In this document: positions 27,261-36,309 of the stretch, piece after piece
Layout of the letters: the number at the start of each line of letters is the position of its first letter
Numbering within the stretch: the first letter of the stretch is position 1
Assembly (NCBI GenBank): GCA_964211495.1
Contig: CAXORL010000001.1
Location: 310,001-374,000 of the forward strand
Length of the DNA: 64,000 nt
Source: Faucicola osloensis_B
Lineage (GTDB): Bacteria; Pseudomonadota; Gammaproteobacteria; Pseudomonadales; Moraxellaceae
Direction: 5' to 3'
Translations under genes and position numbers: made by a program
Notes under the pieces: model-generated
The model's database searches: none
Told to the model about the DNA's origin: nothing
What the model saw: only the letters and a program-made list of their open reading frames with translations

Positions 27261-28586
27261 GTGAGCTTTTTTGATATGTTTGCAGAAATTTGGCACAAGC
27301 TTGCAACCCATCCGCAATTTTTCGCCATGCTGACCATTCCATTTGTGACAGCAGTCGTGACTTGGGCGCATGTATGGATGGCGCTCAAGATGCTATTTTA
27401 TCCCATTCATTTTTGGGGCATTAAGATTCAAGGGTTCCCAGGCGGCGGTATCGGCTGGCAGGGCATTGTGCCTCGCAAAGCGGGTAAAATCTCCGGGATT
27501 ATTGTTGATCAAACTTTATCCAAGCTTGGCTCGCTCGATGAGTTTTTCCAAGCCATGCACCCTGAAGAAGTGGCAGATTTTATCAGCCAAACCATGAACC
27601 AAAACTTGGATTTACTGATTGATGAAATCATGAATGAGCGCTCAGCAACGCTATGGGCGAATCTGCCTTTTGCTGTCAAACGCCGTATCTATGCCTATGG
27701 ACACGAGCAATTGCCAGCTATCATGAAAAATTTGGTGCTCGACTTGACCTACAATGTCGAGAACTTGGTTGATATGCGCGAGATGATTGTCAACAAGATG
27801 GAAAGCGACCGTGCGCTGATGGTGCGGATGTTTTTGAAGGTAGGTCAAAAAGAGATTAATTTTATTTGGCATATCAGTGCGCTGATTGGGTTTGTATTTG
27901 GTATTTTGCAGATGGCGATTTTTTGGTTTGTGCCGCAGCATTGGACGGTGCCGTTTTTTGCCGCGATTTGGGGGCTGTTGACCAACTGGATTGCCATTTG
28001 GATGGTGTTTAATCCAATTGAGCCGCATTATTATCGCTATCCCAAATTTTTTAGTTTTAGCAAATCGCTGCCGTTTATCCGCTTTGAAAAACCGCACATG
28101 GGACAATTTAACTGGCAAGGTGGTTTTATGAAACGCCAGCCTGAAGTCTCTGAGGTGTTTGCTGAGATTGTGGTCAAAGATTTGGTCACGCTCAAAAACA
28201 TCATGTATGAAATGATGTATGGCAGCCGTGCGATGCAAACGCGTGAGCTGATTAAAAAACACCTAAACCCAATGTTGGAATCACAGGTGATTCAAACGAG
28301 CTTGAAATTTGGTTTAGGTCGTAAAGAATTTGGTCAGCTCAGACACGTGATTATTGATAAGTCAATTGCAGCGACCATGGTGCCGATGAGTAATCCTGAG
28401 CTTAACCTTAGCCGCGCAGAAAAGATCTTTGGGCTGTTTCGAGACCGAATTCGTGCATTGACGCCCAATGAATTTCAAAATCTGTTGCGCCCTGCCTTTC
28501 GTGAAGATGAATTAACACTGATTATTTTGGGCGGTGTGACAGGGTTTTTGGCGGGCTGGATACATTTGATATTGGTGTTTTATTAA
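27261..28586 (+). CDS. DUF445 family membrane protein
   Basis: This 441-aa protein has a membrane helix near residues 20-45, two further helices in the middle (about 200-250), and one at the C-terminus. The N-terminal signature GGGIGWQGIVPRKAGKIS and the segment PEEVADFI match DUF445 proteins, whose role is not established. The mid-protein Trp-rich region (FWFVPQHWTVPF) and WIAIWMVFNPIEP are also typical. The start is a GTG without a good ribosome site; an ATG five codons later (27276) is possible. The ccmF gene begins 66 bases downstream. Confidence 0.85.
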   Translation: MSFFDMFAEIWHKLATHPQFFAMLTIPFVTAVVTWAHVWMALKMLFYPIHFWGIKIQGFPGGGIGWQGIVPRKAGKISGIIVDQTLSKLGSLDEFFQAMHPEEVADFISQTMNQNLDLLIDEIMNERSATLWANLPFAVKRRIYAYGHEQLPAIMKNLVLDLTYNVENLVDMREMIVNKMESDRALMVRMFLKVGQKEINFIWHISALIGFVFGILQMAIFWFVPQHWTVPFFAAIWGLLTNWIAIWMVFNPIEPHYYRYPKFFSFSKSLPFIRFEKPHMGQFNWQGGFMKRQPEVSEVFAEIVVKDLVTLKNIMYEMMYGSRAMQTRELIKKHLNPMLESQVIQTSLKFGLGRKEFGQLRHVIIDKSIAATMVPMSNPELNLSRAEKIFGLFRDRIRALTPNEFQNLLRPAFREDELTLIILGGVTGFLAGWIHLILVFY

Positions 28587-28652
28587 TTTGACCCATTTTT
28601 TTGGTGAAAATTCTACAGTGTGATAACCACTACAGCGATAGGAGCAGTGGGT

Positions 28653-30737
28653 ATGTTAATTACTGAATTGGGCTATTTTGCGCTTATTTCAGCCTTGGTG
28701 ATTGCCATTTTACAGGTTATTTTGCCAGCAGTGGGGGTGTTTAAACACCAACCCGCTTGGCAACGACTGGCGGGAAGTTTTGCCATTGCGCAGTTTTTGG
28801 CAACCGGCACGTCATTTTTGTGCCTGATGTATGGGTTTTATGCCAATGATTTTACGTTGATTTATGTCGCCAATCAGTCAAATTCTTTGCTGCCTTGGTA
28901 CTATCGCTTATCCGCCACGTGGGGCGGGCATGAAGGCTCACTGTTACTGTGGGTCACCATTTTGGCGACTTGGGGCGCGGCGGTGGCCGTTTTTAGTCGA
29001 AGCTTGCCGCTTGCCATGCGCGCACGCGTGTTGGTGATTATAGCCTTTGTGCAAATGATGATGCTAAGCATGGTGATTTTTGTGTCGTCACCTTTTAATC
29101 GCAGTCTACCCAGCATCCCAGTGGATGGTAAAGATTTGAATCCACTACTGCAAGACCCCGGATTGATTTTTCACCCGCCGATGCTGTACATGGGCTATGT
29201 GGGCGCGGTAGTACCGTTTGCTTTTGCCATGGCAGCATTGTGGGCAGGTCGGTTAGATGCGGTGTGGACGCGTTGGTCGCGTCCTTGGACACTAGCGGCT
29301 TGGTGCTGTTTGACACTGGGCATCGTGTTTGGCTCCATGTGGGCGTACAATGAGCTTGGCTGGGGCGGCTGGTGGTTTTGGGACCCTGTGGAGAACGCGT
29401 CGTTTATGCCTTGGCTTGGTGGGGTCGCATTATTACACTCATTGGCAGTTACTGAAAAGCGCGGCGTGTTCAAGGCTTGGACGATTATGTTGGCGATTTT
29501 CACCTTTGCCTTGAGCTTATTGGGTACGTTTTTGGTACGTTCGGGGGTCATTACCTCGGTTCACTCATTTGCCGCAGACCCCACACGCGGTCTGTTTATC
29601 TTGGTGATTTTGGGCGTGGTAATCGGTGGCGGTCTGGCGATGTTTGCGTGGCGCGGTTGGCGTTTGACCCAAGAAAGCCATTATCAGCTCAAATCTCGCG
29701 AGACGTTATTGGTCATCAATAACATTATTATATTAGTCGCAACCATTGTGGTGGTCATTGGCACACTTTACCCAATGTTGGCCGATGCGTTAAAACTGGG
29801 TCAAGTATCGGTGGGCGCGCCTTATTTTAATGCGTTATTTGTGCCGTTAACTTGGTTATTGTTGTTGTTTTTAGCCATTGGACCGGTCAGCCGCTGGAAA
29901 AAAGATACCCGTCCATTGTTAGGTATAGGCTTGGCGATTTTAGCCAGTTGTTTTGTGTTAGCCGGGGTTTTAAGCTATTTCTTAGTGAGTGGCATTAACA
30001 TCAATATCTTTATGTCAGCGGCACTGTGTTTATGGGTGTTGGTATGGATGGTGATTGATATCAAAGACAAAACCCGTAACGCGCGCTCGCTGGGCGCTGG
30101 GCTGAAACGTCTGCACATGGGCTATTGGGGAATGCAGCTGGCGCATTTGGGTATTTTGCTATCCGTGATGGGCATTGCCATTACCACAAGCTTAAGTATC
30201 GAAAAAGACATTGCCATGCAAAAAAACCAATCGGTTGAAGTACAAGGCTACCAGTTCACGATGGATGAGCTAAAAAAAATTCGCGGCGCCAACTTTGATG
30301 CCACCCAAGCGGTCGTCAGTGTTCGTAAAAACAACCAAGTGGTCGCGACCCTTTATCCAGAAAAACGCCATTATGTGGTCAGTCAAATGCCCATGACCGA
30401 AGCTTCTATCCAGTACAACCCATTAAGAGATATCTATATGGCAATGGGTGAACCGATTTTAGACGTTAATCAAAGCGAAGCTGATGCCGATAAATGGGCG
30501 GTGCGTATCTATATCAAACCTGGCGTACGCTGGGTGTGGTGGGGCGGTTTTGTGCTAGCGCTCGGTGCGATTTTAAGTATGTTTGATAAACGCTATCGTA
30601 AACTGCCTAGATTTGCTGATATGAGTGATGACAAATTGGGAAATTTGGCAGCAATTAACACACCAGCGGCAATCGCCCCCGTGTTAGTAAAAAATGACAG
30701 TGAGTTAGGTCAGGAGAGTGCTCATGGCAATGCGTAA
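28653..30737 (+). CDS. ccmF: Cytochrome c-type biogenesis heme lyase CcmF
   Basis: CcmF takes heme from holo-CcmE and, with CcmH, ligates it to apocytochrome c on the periplasmic side. The 694-aa protein has about fifteen membrane helices. It carries the heme-handling WWD domain (WGGWWFWDPVENASFMPWL) near residue 236. The start at 28653 is chosen because GGAG lies 8 bases upstream and MLITELGYFALI matches the family N-terminus; an earlier frame start at 28620 is less likely. ccmG follows with a 14-bp overlap. The earlier pathway genes ccmA-E are not in the window. Confidence 0.95.
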   Translation: MLITELGYFALISALVIAILQVILPAVGVFKHQPAWQRLAGSFAIAQFLATGTSFLCLMYGFYANDFTLIYVANQSNSLLPWYYRLSATWGGHEGSLLLWVTILATWGAAVAVFSRSLPLAMRARVLVIIAFVQMMMLSMVIFVSSPFNRSLPSIPVDGKDLNPLLQDPGLIFHPPMLYMGYVGAVVPFAFAMAALWAGRLDAVWTRWSRPWTLAAWCCLTLGIVFGSMWAYNELGWGGWWFWDPVENASFMPWLGGVALLHSLAVTEKRGVFKAWTIMLAIFTFALSLLGTFLVRSGVITSVHSFAADPTRGLFILVILGVVIGGGLAMFAWRGWRLTQESHYQLKSRETLLVINNIIILVATIVVVIGTLYPMLADALKLGQVSVGAPYFNALFVPLTWLLLLFLAIGPVSRWKKDTRPLLGIGLAILASCFVLAGVLSYFLVSGININIFMSAALCLWVLVWMVIDIKDKTRNARSLGAGLKRLHMGYWGMQLAHLGILLSVMGIAITTSLSIEKDIAMQKNQSVEVQGYQFTMDELKKIRGANFDATQAVVSVRKNNQVVATLYPEKRHYVVSQMPMTEASIQYNPLRDIYMAMGEPILDVNQSEADADKWAVRIYIKPGVRWVWWGGFVLALGAILSMFDKRYRKLPRFADMSDDKLGNLAAINTPAAIAPVLVKNDSELGQESAHGNA

Positions 30738-31299
30738 AAGACAACTTTGGTTTTTGATTCCTTTGGTGCTTTTTTTGATTATCATTGCGCTGTTTTATAC
30801 GCGATTGGGCAAAGATACCACGGTAGTGACCAACACCTCGCTCAATCGCGCTTTACCAAGTTTTAGCTTACCGTCTTTGGGTAACCCATCACAAATGATT
30901 ACCCAAGCACAGCTACCCAAACAGCCATTTTTACTCAATGTATGGGCGTCTTGGTGCGTGACTTGTAAAGTTGAACACCCGTTTTTATTGCAAATGTCAA
31001 AAGCAGGCGTACCGATTGTTGGGGTCAATTATAAAGATGAAACCAAAGACGCGCTTGATTATCTTAACACCCATGAAGACCCATTTACCCTCAATGTGCA
31101 AGATAAAGAAGGTAATTTTGGCATTGATTTGGGTTTGACGGGTGTGCCAGAGTCGTTTGTGGTTGATGGCAAAGGCAATGTGCGCCAGCATATCTTGGGT
31201 GAAATCAACGAAGAGCGCTACAATAAGCAAGTATTGCCTTGTATGACTGCGCTACGTGAACAAGCCGCCGATGCTAAAATCCGTGAGGTGTGCCAATGA
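30724..31299 (+). CDS. ccmG: Thiol:disulfide interchange protein CcmG/DsbE
   Basis: CcmG reduces the CxxCH heme site of apocytochrome c before ligation. The 191-aa protein is anchored by an N-terminal helix (residues 8-25). Its thioredoxin fold holds the active site WASWCVTC with Cys78 and Cys81. The conserved GVPESFVVDGKGN near the C-terminus gives the cis-proline. The ATG at 30724 is preceded by AGGAGAG inside the ccmF end. It overlaps ccmH by four bases (ATGA), which shows translational coupling. Confidence 0.95.
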   Translation: MAMRKRQLWFLIPLVLFLIIIALFYTRLGKDTTVVTNTSLNRALPSFSLPSLGNPSQMITQAQLPKQPFLLNVWASWCVTCKVEHPFLLQMSKAGVPIVGVNYKDETKDALDYLNTHEDPFTLNVQDKEGNFGIDLGLTGVPESFVVDGKGNVRQHILGEINEERYNKQVLPCMTALREQAADAKIREVCQ

Positions 31300-31871
31300 G
31301 TATCACATTTGCAAAAATTCTTCATTTGATAGTCAGGGCGATGGCGATGGTGTTGTTGGTCGCAGGGTTATCCATGTCAGCTTGGGCAAACATTGATACC
31401 TACCAATTTGACAACCCGCGCCAAGAAGCCCAGTATCGTGCCCTCATTGAAGAATTTCGTTGTCCAAAATGTCAAAACCAAAACTTGGCAGGTTCCGATG
31501 CGCCAATTGCACAAGATTTAAAACAAAAGACTTATGACATGGTCAAAGACGGTCGTTCTGACGCCGAAATTCGCCAGTATATGAATGAACGCTACGGTGA
31601 CTTTATTAGCTACAAACCACCTGTGCGGCCATCCACTTGGATTTTATGGTTTTTTCCGCCGGTGTTGTTGGTGTTTGTGATGCTGGCTTGGTTTATTCGT
31701 AACCGTAATTCGTCAAAACGTGCCGCTGTCATCGCTAACCCCGTAGAAGAGGGTTATGCGCCACTCTCAGACGCCGAACAACAGCGATTACAAGACTTGT
31801 TAAACGCCAATGATAACGCTGCCAATGCTAAAACTGGTGAAATCAATCAAGCAGTGGCTAAGGAAAATTAA
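31296..31871 (+). CDS. ccmH: Cytochrome c-type biogenesis protein CcmH (short form)
   Basis: CcmH presents reduced apocytochrome to CcmF. The 191-aa protein has a signal segment (to about residue 30, MSAWAN). The redox motif RCPKCQNQNL follows in a small helical domain, then a membrane helix (WILWFFPPVLLVFVMLAWFI) and a polar cytoplasmic tail. The TPR half found fused in E. coli CcmH is encoded by the next gene. The ATG overlaps the ccmG stop and has GAGG upstream; its stop overlaps the next ATG by one base. Confidence 0.95.
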   Translation: MSITFAKILHLIVRAMAMVLLVAGLSMSAWANIDTYQFDNPRQEAQYRALIEEFRCPKCQNQNLAGSDAPIAQDLKQKTYDMVKDGRSDAEIRQYMNERYGDFISYKPPVRPSTWILWFFPPVLLVFVMLAWFIRNRNSSKRAAVIANPVEEGYAPLSDAEQQRLQDLLNANDNAANAKTGEINQAVAKEN

Positions 31872-33151
31872 TGTCAACGCTAATTATTTTTATCATTGTC
31901 GCGCTTTTATTTGCTATCACGCTTGCGGTATTTATTTTGTTACCTTGGTTGCAAACCCAAGACCATCACGCCATCGCCAATCGCGCTGATAATCAGCTAC
32001 TAACGCTCAATATTGAAGTATTTAAACAACGGTTGGTAGAACTTGATGCCGATTTTGACGAGGGTCAAATCGATGAGGCGACTTATCACACCCAAAAACT
32101 GGCGTTAGAGCGCCAATTACTAGACATCAGTGACAATCAAGATACCAGCCATTTTACCCCCAATTGGAAAAGCCGTCTGATAGTTATCATTTGGATTCCG
32201 CTGTTATCTGCGATGGCTTATGCGATGATTGCCGACCGCACGCCCGTCTATCAATTATGGGATGCACAAAATCGCTTGGGACAAGTCGCGGATGACTTAT
32301 TGACCGCAAAAATCGATACGCCACCCGAATGGGCGACCAAAGACAGTGTGGGACTCATTAGTGCCATGCAAACCAACGTGCATCATCATGCCACCGATCC
32401 GCTGCGTTGGTTCCGTCTATCTGAAGTCTTTGTAGCCTTGCAAGCGCCCGAGCAAGCAATTGAAGCCTTGGCAAGGGCGTATCGTCTCAATCCTGATGAT
32501 GAAAAAGTCGCCATCACCTACGCGCAAACTAGCTTTTTTACCCAAGGCGGGGTAATGGATGACAAAACCCGTCAAGTGGTTGAGCATATTCTAGCCAAAA
32601 GTCCCAAACACCAAGGCGCGCAAATGCTGATGGCAATGGGCGAAATGCGGGCGGGTAACTACGCGCAGTCTCGCAAATGGGTAGAACTGCTACGCACCGA
32701 AATCCAAGCGCGTCCTGGCGATCATACCCAAGCCTTAAGCAGCTTATCTGAACTTGAGCAGACTATCAATCAGCGGGAAGCCCAAGGCGAACAGGCGATT
32801 ACAGTCAATGTCAAAGTCACCCCTGAGATATTAGGACGGGTGAAAAAAGGCGAAAGCTTATTTGTTAATGTGCGTAAGATGGCAGGTGGTCCCCCTGTTG
32901 CTGCCAAAAAACTGTCAGCAGATAGCTTAACCATCAATGGTATGGCAATTAACATCAGCGATAACGATAGTATCATGCCGACCATGACCTTAAGCTCGGC
33001 GATTAACACCAATGAGCCCTTGGTGATTACTGCCCGTGTTAGTGCTTCAGGTGACGCCATGCCGCAAAGCGGTGACTTGACGAGTAACCCCGTACCGCTA
33101 GAGAAAACGGCTGACTCGACAACGGTATTGATTGATAAACTCGTGCCTTAA
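31871..33151 (+). CDS. ccmI: Cytochrome c biogenesis protein CcmI (TPR)
   Basis: CcmI is the apocytochrome chaperone of the CcmFHI complex. The 426-aa protein has two N-terminal membrane helices (about 5-25 and 98-115) around a cytoplasmic loop with a Leu-rich zipper-like helix. Periplasmic TPR repeats follow (PEQAIEALARAYRLNPDDEKVA). The last 110 residues form a beta-rich domain with VTPEILGRVKKGESLFV. The gene starts on the last base of ccmH and ends the ccmFGHI operon. Confidence 0.92.
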   Translation: MSTLIIFIIVALLFAITLAVFILLPWLQTQDHHAIANRADNQLLTLNIEVFKQRLVELDADFDEGQIDEATYHTQKLALERQLLDISDNQDTSHFTPNWKSRLIVIIWIPLLSAMAYAMIADRTPVYQLWDAQNRLGQVADDLLTAKIDTPPEWATKDSVGLISAMQTNVHHHATDPLRWFRLSEVFVALQAPEQAIEALARAYRLNPDDEKVAITYAQTSFFTQGGVMDDKTRQVVEHILAKSPKHQGAQMLMAMGEMRAGNYAQSRKWVELLRTEIQARPGDHTQALSSLSELEQTINQREAQGEQAITVNVKVTPEILGRVKKGESLFVNVRKMAGGPPVAAKKLSADSLTINGMAINISDNDSIMPTMTLSSAINTNEPLVITARVSASGDAMPQSGDLTSNPVPLEKTADSTTVLIDKLVP

Positions 33152-33168
33152 ATCATGATAAAACTCAT

Positions 33169-33200
33169 TTGATTAAATAGGGGTTTAATTGAATAGGGGG
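33169..33200. repeat. Degenerate 15-17 bp tandem duplication
   Basis: Two units of the form TTnATTnAATAGGGG lie just after ccmI (33169 and 33184). Confidence 0.6.
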
Positions 33201-33411
33201 TGGGTTAAATCTTGCCACATTTTTATTTTTAATACCCCCATCAATTTAAATTATTTTGCAAAAATTGCTTGAGATTTTAGCGGTTAACGAGTATTGTTAA
33301 CCCAGTATTTCAAAACTGTTAGTTATTCGAACACACCATTTGTGGGTCTTTTTTGCTATTGCAGTAATGAGATAGGGCGATTTTAATAATTTCGACTTAA
33401 GGAATAGGTTT

Positions 33412-34068
33412 ATGAAGCGTATTATTCTTTTAGGGCCACCTGGCGCTGGTAAGGGTACCCAAGCACAAATCATCACCAAGGAATTTAATATTCCACAAAT
33501 CTCAACAGGTGATATGCTACGCGCCGCTATCAAAGAAGGTACTGAGCTTGGCAAACAAGCCAAAAGTATCATGGATGCCGGTGGACTTGTCTCAGATGAT
33601 TTAATTATCAACCTAGTTAAAGCCCGTATTGCGCAGCCAGATTGCGCCAACGGTTGCATTTTTGATGGCTTTCCCCGTACCATTCCACAAGCGCAAGCGT
33701 TAGCCGATGCAGGCGTACACATCGATAATGTGGTAGAAATTGCCGTACCTGATGAAGACATTGTGTCTCGTTTGTCAGGGCGTCGCTCTCATCCTGCTTC
33801 AGGTCGCGTGTACCATGTGGTCTATAATCCACCCAAAGTGGAAGGTAAAGATGACGAAACGGGTGAAGAATTGGTTCAGCGTGATGACGATAAAGAAGAT
33901 ACCATCCGTGATCGTTTAGCGACTTATCATAACCAAACAGAAGCTTTGGTTGGTTTTTATCAAGATTTGGCAAAATCGGGTCAAAACGCGCCTCGCTATG
34001 CCAAATTTGATGGTACACAAGCGATTGATAAAGTCAGTGAGCAAATCCTTGCCGAGTTAAAAGCATAA
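33412..34068 (+). CDS. adk: Adenylate kinase
   Basis: Adk equilibrates ATP and AMP with ADP. The 218-aa long-form enzyme has the P-loop GPPGAGKGTQA at residues 7-17 and the AMP-binding segment STGDMLRAAI. It also has DGFPRTIPQA and a lid domain with SHPASGRVYHVVYNPP. The lid has the short hydrogen-bonded form without the four zinc cysteines, as usual in Gram-negatives. AAGGA lies 9 bases before the ATG. A UUCG-loop terminator follows, so it is probably monocistronic. Confidence 0.97.
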   Translation: MKRIILLGPPGAGKGTQAQIITKEFNIPQISTGDMLRAAIKEGTELGKQAKSIMDAGGLVSDDLIINLVKARIAQPDCANGCIFDGFPRTIPQAQALADAGVHIDNVVEIAVPDEDIVSRLSGRRSHPASGRVYHVVYNPPKVEGKDDETGEELVQRDDDKEDTIRDRLATYHNQTEALVGFYQDLAKSGQNAPRYAKFDGTQAIDKVSEQILAELKA

Positions 34069-34130
34069 TTAAAACCACGATGAAACGCATCAATGAGCTT
34101 TTAAGAAAGTTAATTTTAGATAAGCTAAAT

Positions 34131-34163
34131 AAAAAAAGCTGAAATTTCGATTTCAGCTTTTTT
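34131..34163 (+). terminator. adk terminator with a TTCG loop
   Basis: AGCTGAAAT pairs with ATTTCAGCT around TTCG, with A- and T-runs on each side. Confidence 0.92.
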
Positions 34164-34199
34164 TATAATTAAATCAGTTGTATACCCAAATCGAGCTCA

Positions 34200-34236
34200 A
34201 TAAAAAAGCCAATTCAATATGAATTGGCTTTTTTAA
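34200..34236. terminator. rpsT terminator
   Basis: AAAAGCCAATTC pairs with GAATTGGCTTTT; on the minus strand the T-run follows the rpsT stop. Confidence 0.88.
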
Positions 34237-34248
34237 TGCAACAAACAA

Positions 34249-34518
34249 TTAAGCAGTTTTAAGAGCTTTAATTGCTTTGTTTAAGCGGCTTTTATGACGT
34301 GCTGCTTTGTTTTTGTGAATCACGCCTTTGTCAGCAATACGGTCAATCACTGGAACTGCTTTTTTATAAGCTTCAGTCGCTGCTTCGTAGTTTTTATCTT
34401 CAACGGCTTTTACCACATGTTTGATGAAAGTACGAACCATAGAACGTTGTGATGCTTTTAATTGACGACGTTTAACGTTTTGACGAGCGCGTTTGCGAGC
34501 TTGTGCAGAATTTGCCAC
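34249..34518 (-). CDS. rpsT: 30S ribosomal protein S20
   Basis: S20 is a primary 16S rRNA-binding protein of the small subunit. The 89-aa sequence is Lys/Arg/Ala-rich and begins ANSAQARKRARQNVKRR, typical of the family. The start codon is GTG with AAGGAG 7 bases upstream. A non-ATG start is notable since E. coli rpsT uses UUG, and start-codon choice is tied to its autoregulation. The gene has its own promoter and terminator. Confidence 0.97.
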   Translation of the reverse strand: MANSAQARKRARQNVKRRQLKASQRSMVRTFIKHVVKAVEDKNYEAATEAYKKAVPVIDRIADKGVIHKNKAARHKSRLNKAIKALKTA

Positions 34519-34869
34519 GTAAATCTCCTTGGATTTGCAATATTAATCGATCTGTTAGTAAGTGAGCAGCCATTCGCTTATTACAGACACGGGTAGTGAG
34601 GGTTGCTTGAATCCTTGAATCACTAGACACGGAAACACAATTAACGATATCAAGCGGATTTAAAGCCGGCTATTTTAGCAAACTCACGCTACAATAACAA
34701 CTTACTTCGGCAGATTATTCAGCGTATTTCGTCTATTGGCTAAAAAACCATCGCGCAATGCCCACCAACGCTGAAAAAAACGTATTTGTAGGTGAAAGTT
34801 TTGATTATCTGTGATTAAATAAAATGACATTAAAAACTCATAAAATATTCATACTGAGGTCATTGTTTT
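34519..34869. promoter_or_regulatory. rpsT promoter and long leader
   Basis: On the minus strand TTGTTA (34700-34695) and TAAAAT (34677-34672) are 17 bases apart, with TGC just before the -10. The start would be near 34665, giving rpsT a leader of about 145 bases. The leader holds an 8-bp tandem duplication (GATTCAAG twice, 34604-34619). The remaining 170 bases up to the next gene hold nothing clear. Confidence 0.6.
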
Positions 34870-35583
34870 ATGCAGCGCACAGCATTAATCATCGGTGCAA
34901 CCGGCTTGGTAGGCAATTCATTACTGGCCCAGCTTGGCAGTCTTTATCAAAAAGTCATTATCATTGCGCGCTCTCAGCCAAAAGGGTTGAGTGATTCGAT
35001 GCATTTCTACCAGCTCAAAGATTTTAATCAAATACATGAATTTGTGTCTGCGCTGTCGATAGGTAAAGACACCGATGCTTTTAGCTGTCTGGGTACTACC
35101 ATTAAGGAAGCGGGTAGTGAAGCCGCCTTTCGACAAATCGACTTTACCTATAATGTGGCATTTGCAAAAGCTTGCAAACAAAAAGGCGTAGAGCGGTTTT
35201 TTTTGTTATCGGCGATGGGCGCCAATGCAGACAGTCGCTTTTTTTATAACCGTGTCAAAGGTGAGCTTGAGACGGCGATTGGCAATTTAGGTTTTCAAGA
35301 ATTGGCAATTTTTCGTCCCTCCTTGCTACTTGGCAAACACGATGATCGTAAACTTGAAACCATCGCGCAGACGGCGTACAAACTCATCAAACCTATTGTG
35401 CCTAAAAAACTGCCTGTCCGTCCCATAGAAGCCGATAGGGTAGCGATGGCAATGGCGCTGGTGAGCAACAATTGGCACATCAAACATACCTATGAAAAAT
35501 GTGCTAATCGCGTCGATACCGCCAAAAAAACCCAAGTTATCAGTAACGGTGAAATGCTAGCGATGACGCGGTTTAGAAACTAA
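34870..35583 (+). CDS. NAD(P)-binding short-chain dehydrogenase-like protein
   Basis: This 237-aa Rossmann-fold protein starts with the dinucleotide-binding motif TALIIGATGLVGNSLL. The stretch FSCLGTTIKEAGSEAAFRQID and RFFLLSAMGANADSRFFYNRVKGELE resemble the atypical SDR group of HTATIP2/YbjT-like proteins. In that group YxxxK carries the usual catalytic pair (here FYNRVKGE). The substrate is unknown. It lies 35 bases upstream of rraA in the same direction, so the two may be co-transcribed, but no functional link is evident. Confidence 0.75.
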   Translation: MQRTALIIGATGLVGNSLLAQLGSLYQKVIIIARSQPKGLSDSMHFYQLKDFNQIHEFVSALSIGKDTDAFSCLGTTIKEAGSEAAFRQIDFTYNVAFAKACKQKGVERFFLLSAMGANADSRFFYNRVKGELETAIGNLGFQELAIFRPSLLLGKHDDRKLETIAQTAYKLIKPIVPKKLPVRPIEADRVAMAMALVSNNWHIKHTYEKCANRVDTAKKTQVISNGEMLAMTRFRN

Positions 35584-35618
35584 CCTTTCCAAGAAAACGA
35601 TTGATTTAAGGAACGATG

Positions 35619-36143
35619 ATGAGCGACATGACGTTACAAAATTTTATTACCTGTGATTTATTAGATGATAATCCAGAATGTCAAGTTTGTGCACCCAACA
35701 TGGAAGGCAAACGCTTTTTTAGTTATGGCGGCAACACAAAATTTGGCGGTGAAGTGGTAACCGTCAAATGCTTTGAAGACAATAGCCGGGTTAAAGAGCT
35801 GTTGGCCACGCATGGCAAAGATGAGAAAGGCAATGGCAAGGTTTTGGTGGTAGACGGTGGGGCATCAATGCGCTGCGCGTTGTTAGGTGATATGATTGCA
35901 CAAAGTGGTGTTGATCATGGCTGGGCTGGCGTGATTGTGTATGGCTGTGTGCGAGATGTAGATGATATGGGCAAAATGCCAATCGGCGTACAAGCGCTCG
36001 GCGCCATTCCCCGCAAATCTAATCGCAAAGGGGTAGGCGATGTAGGCGTGACGCTAAATTTTGGCGGAATGACGATAAATAATGGCGACTTTGTGTATGC
36101 CGATAACAATGGCATGATTGTAAGTAAGACATCATTGCTTTAA
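35619..36143 (+). CDS. rraA: Regulator of RNase E activity RraA
   Basis: The 174-aa protein matches RraA, a ring-forming inhibitor that binds RNase E and modulates mRNA decay. Motifs include FSYGGNTKFGGEVVTVKCFEDNS cut by shorter blocks, VVDGGASMRCALLGDMIA, and GVIVYGCVRDVDDM. These are the conserved glycine-rich and RD-containing segments. Many family members outside enterics are aldolase-like, but the compact length fits RraA. The second of two adjacent ATGs (35619) is preferred since AAGGA is 6 bases away. Confidence 0.88.
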   Translation: MSDMTLQNFITCDLLDDNPECQVCAPNMEGKRFFSYGGNTKFGGEVVTVKCFEDNSRVKELLATHGKDEKGNGKVLVVDGGASMRCALLGDMIAQSGVDHGWAGVIVYGCVRDVDDMGKMPIGVQALGAIPRKSNRKGVGDVGVTLNFGGMTINNGDFVYADNNGMIVSKTSLL

Positions 36144-36309
36144 TGAGCTAAGTTAAGCTTCTAAACTAAAGAGTAGAATAGGTTGGTTAAAAAACCGCAT
36201 CAATTGTTGATATATTAACTGGTTATGTGGCTTGACTGCGGTAACATCAGCGCATGAAAGCGCGTATTTTTTCTGATTTTTTTATTGTCATATCATTTTG
36301 GGAATTATT

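Noticed and set aside
27128..27274. 48-codon frame before the DUF445 gene
   Set aside because: No ribosome site, and it runs into the real start of the next gene.
27651..28262. 203-codon minus-strand frame inside the DUF445 gene
   Set aside because: It lies wholly antisense to a gene with clear family motifs; composition is His/Asn-rich noise and there is no ribosome site.
33617..34018. 133-codon minus-strand frame inside adk
   Set aside because: Antisense to the P-loop kinase; no supporting signal.
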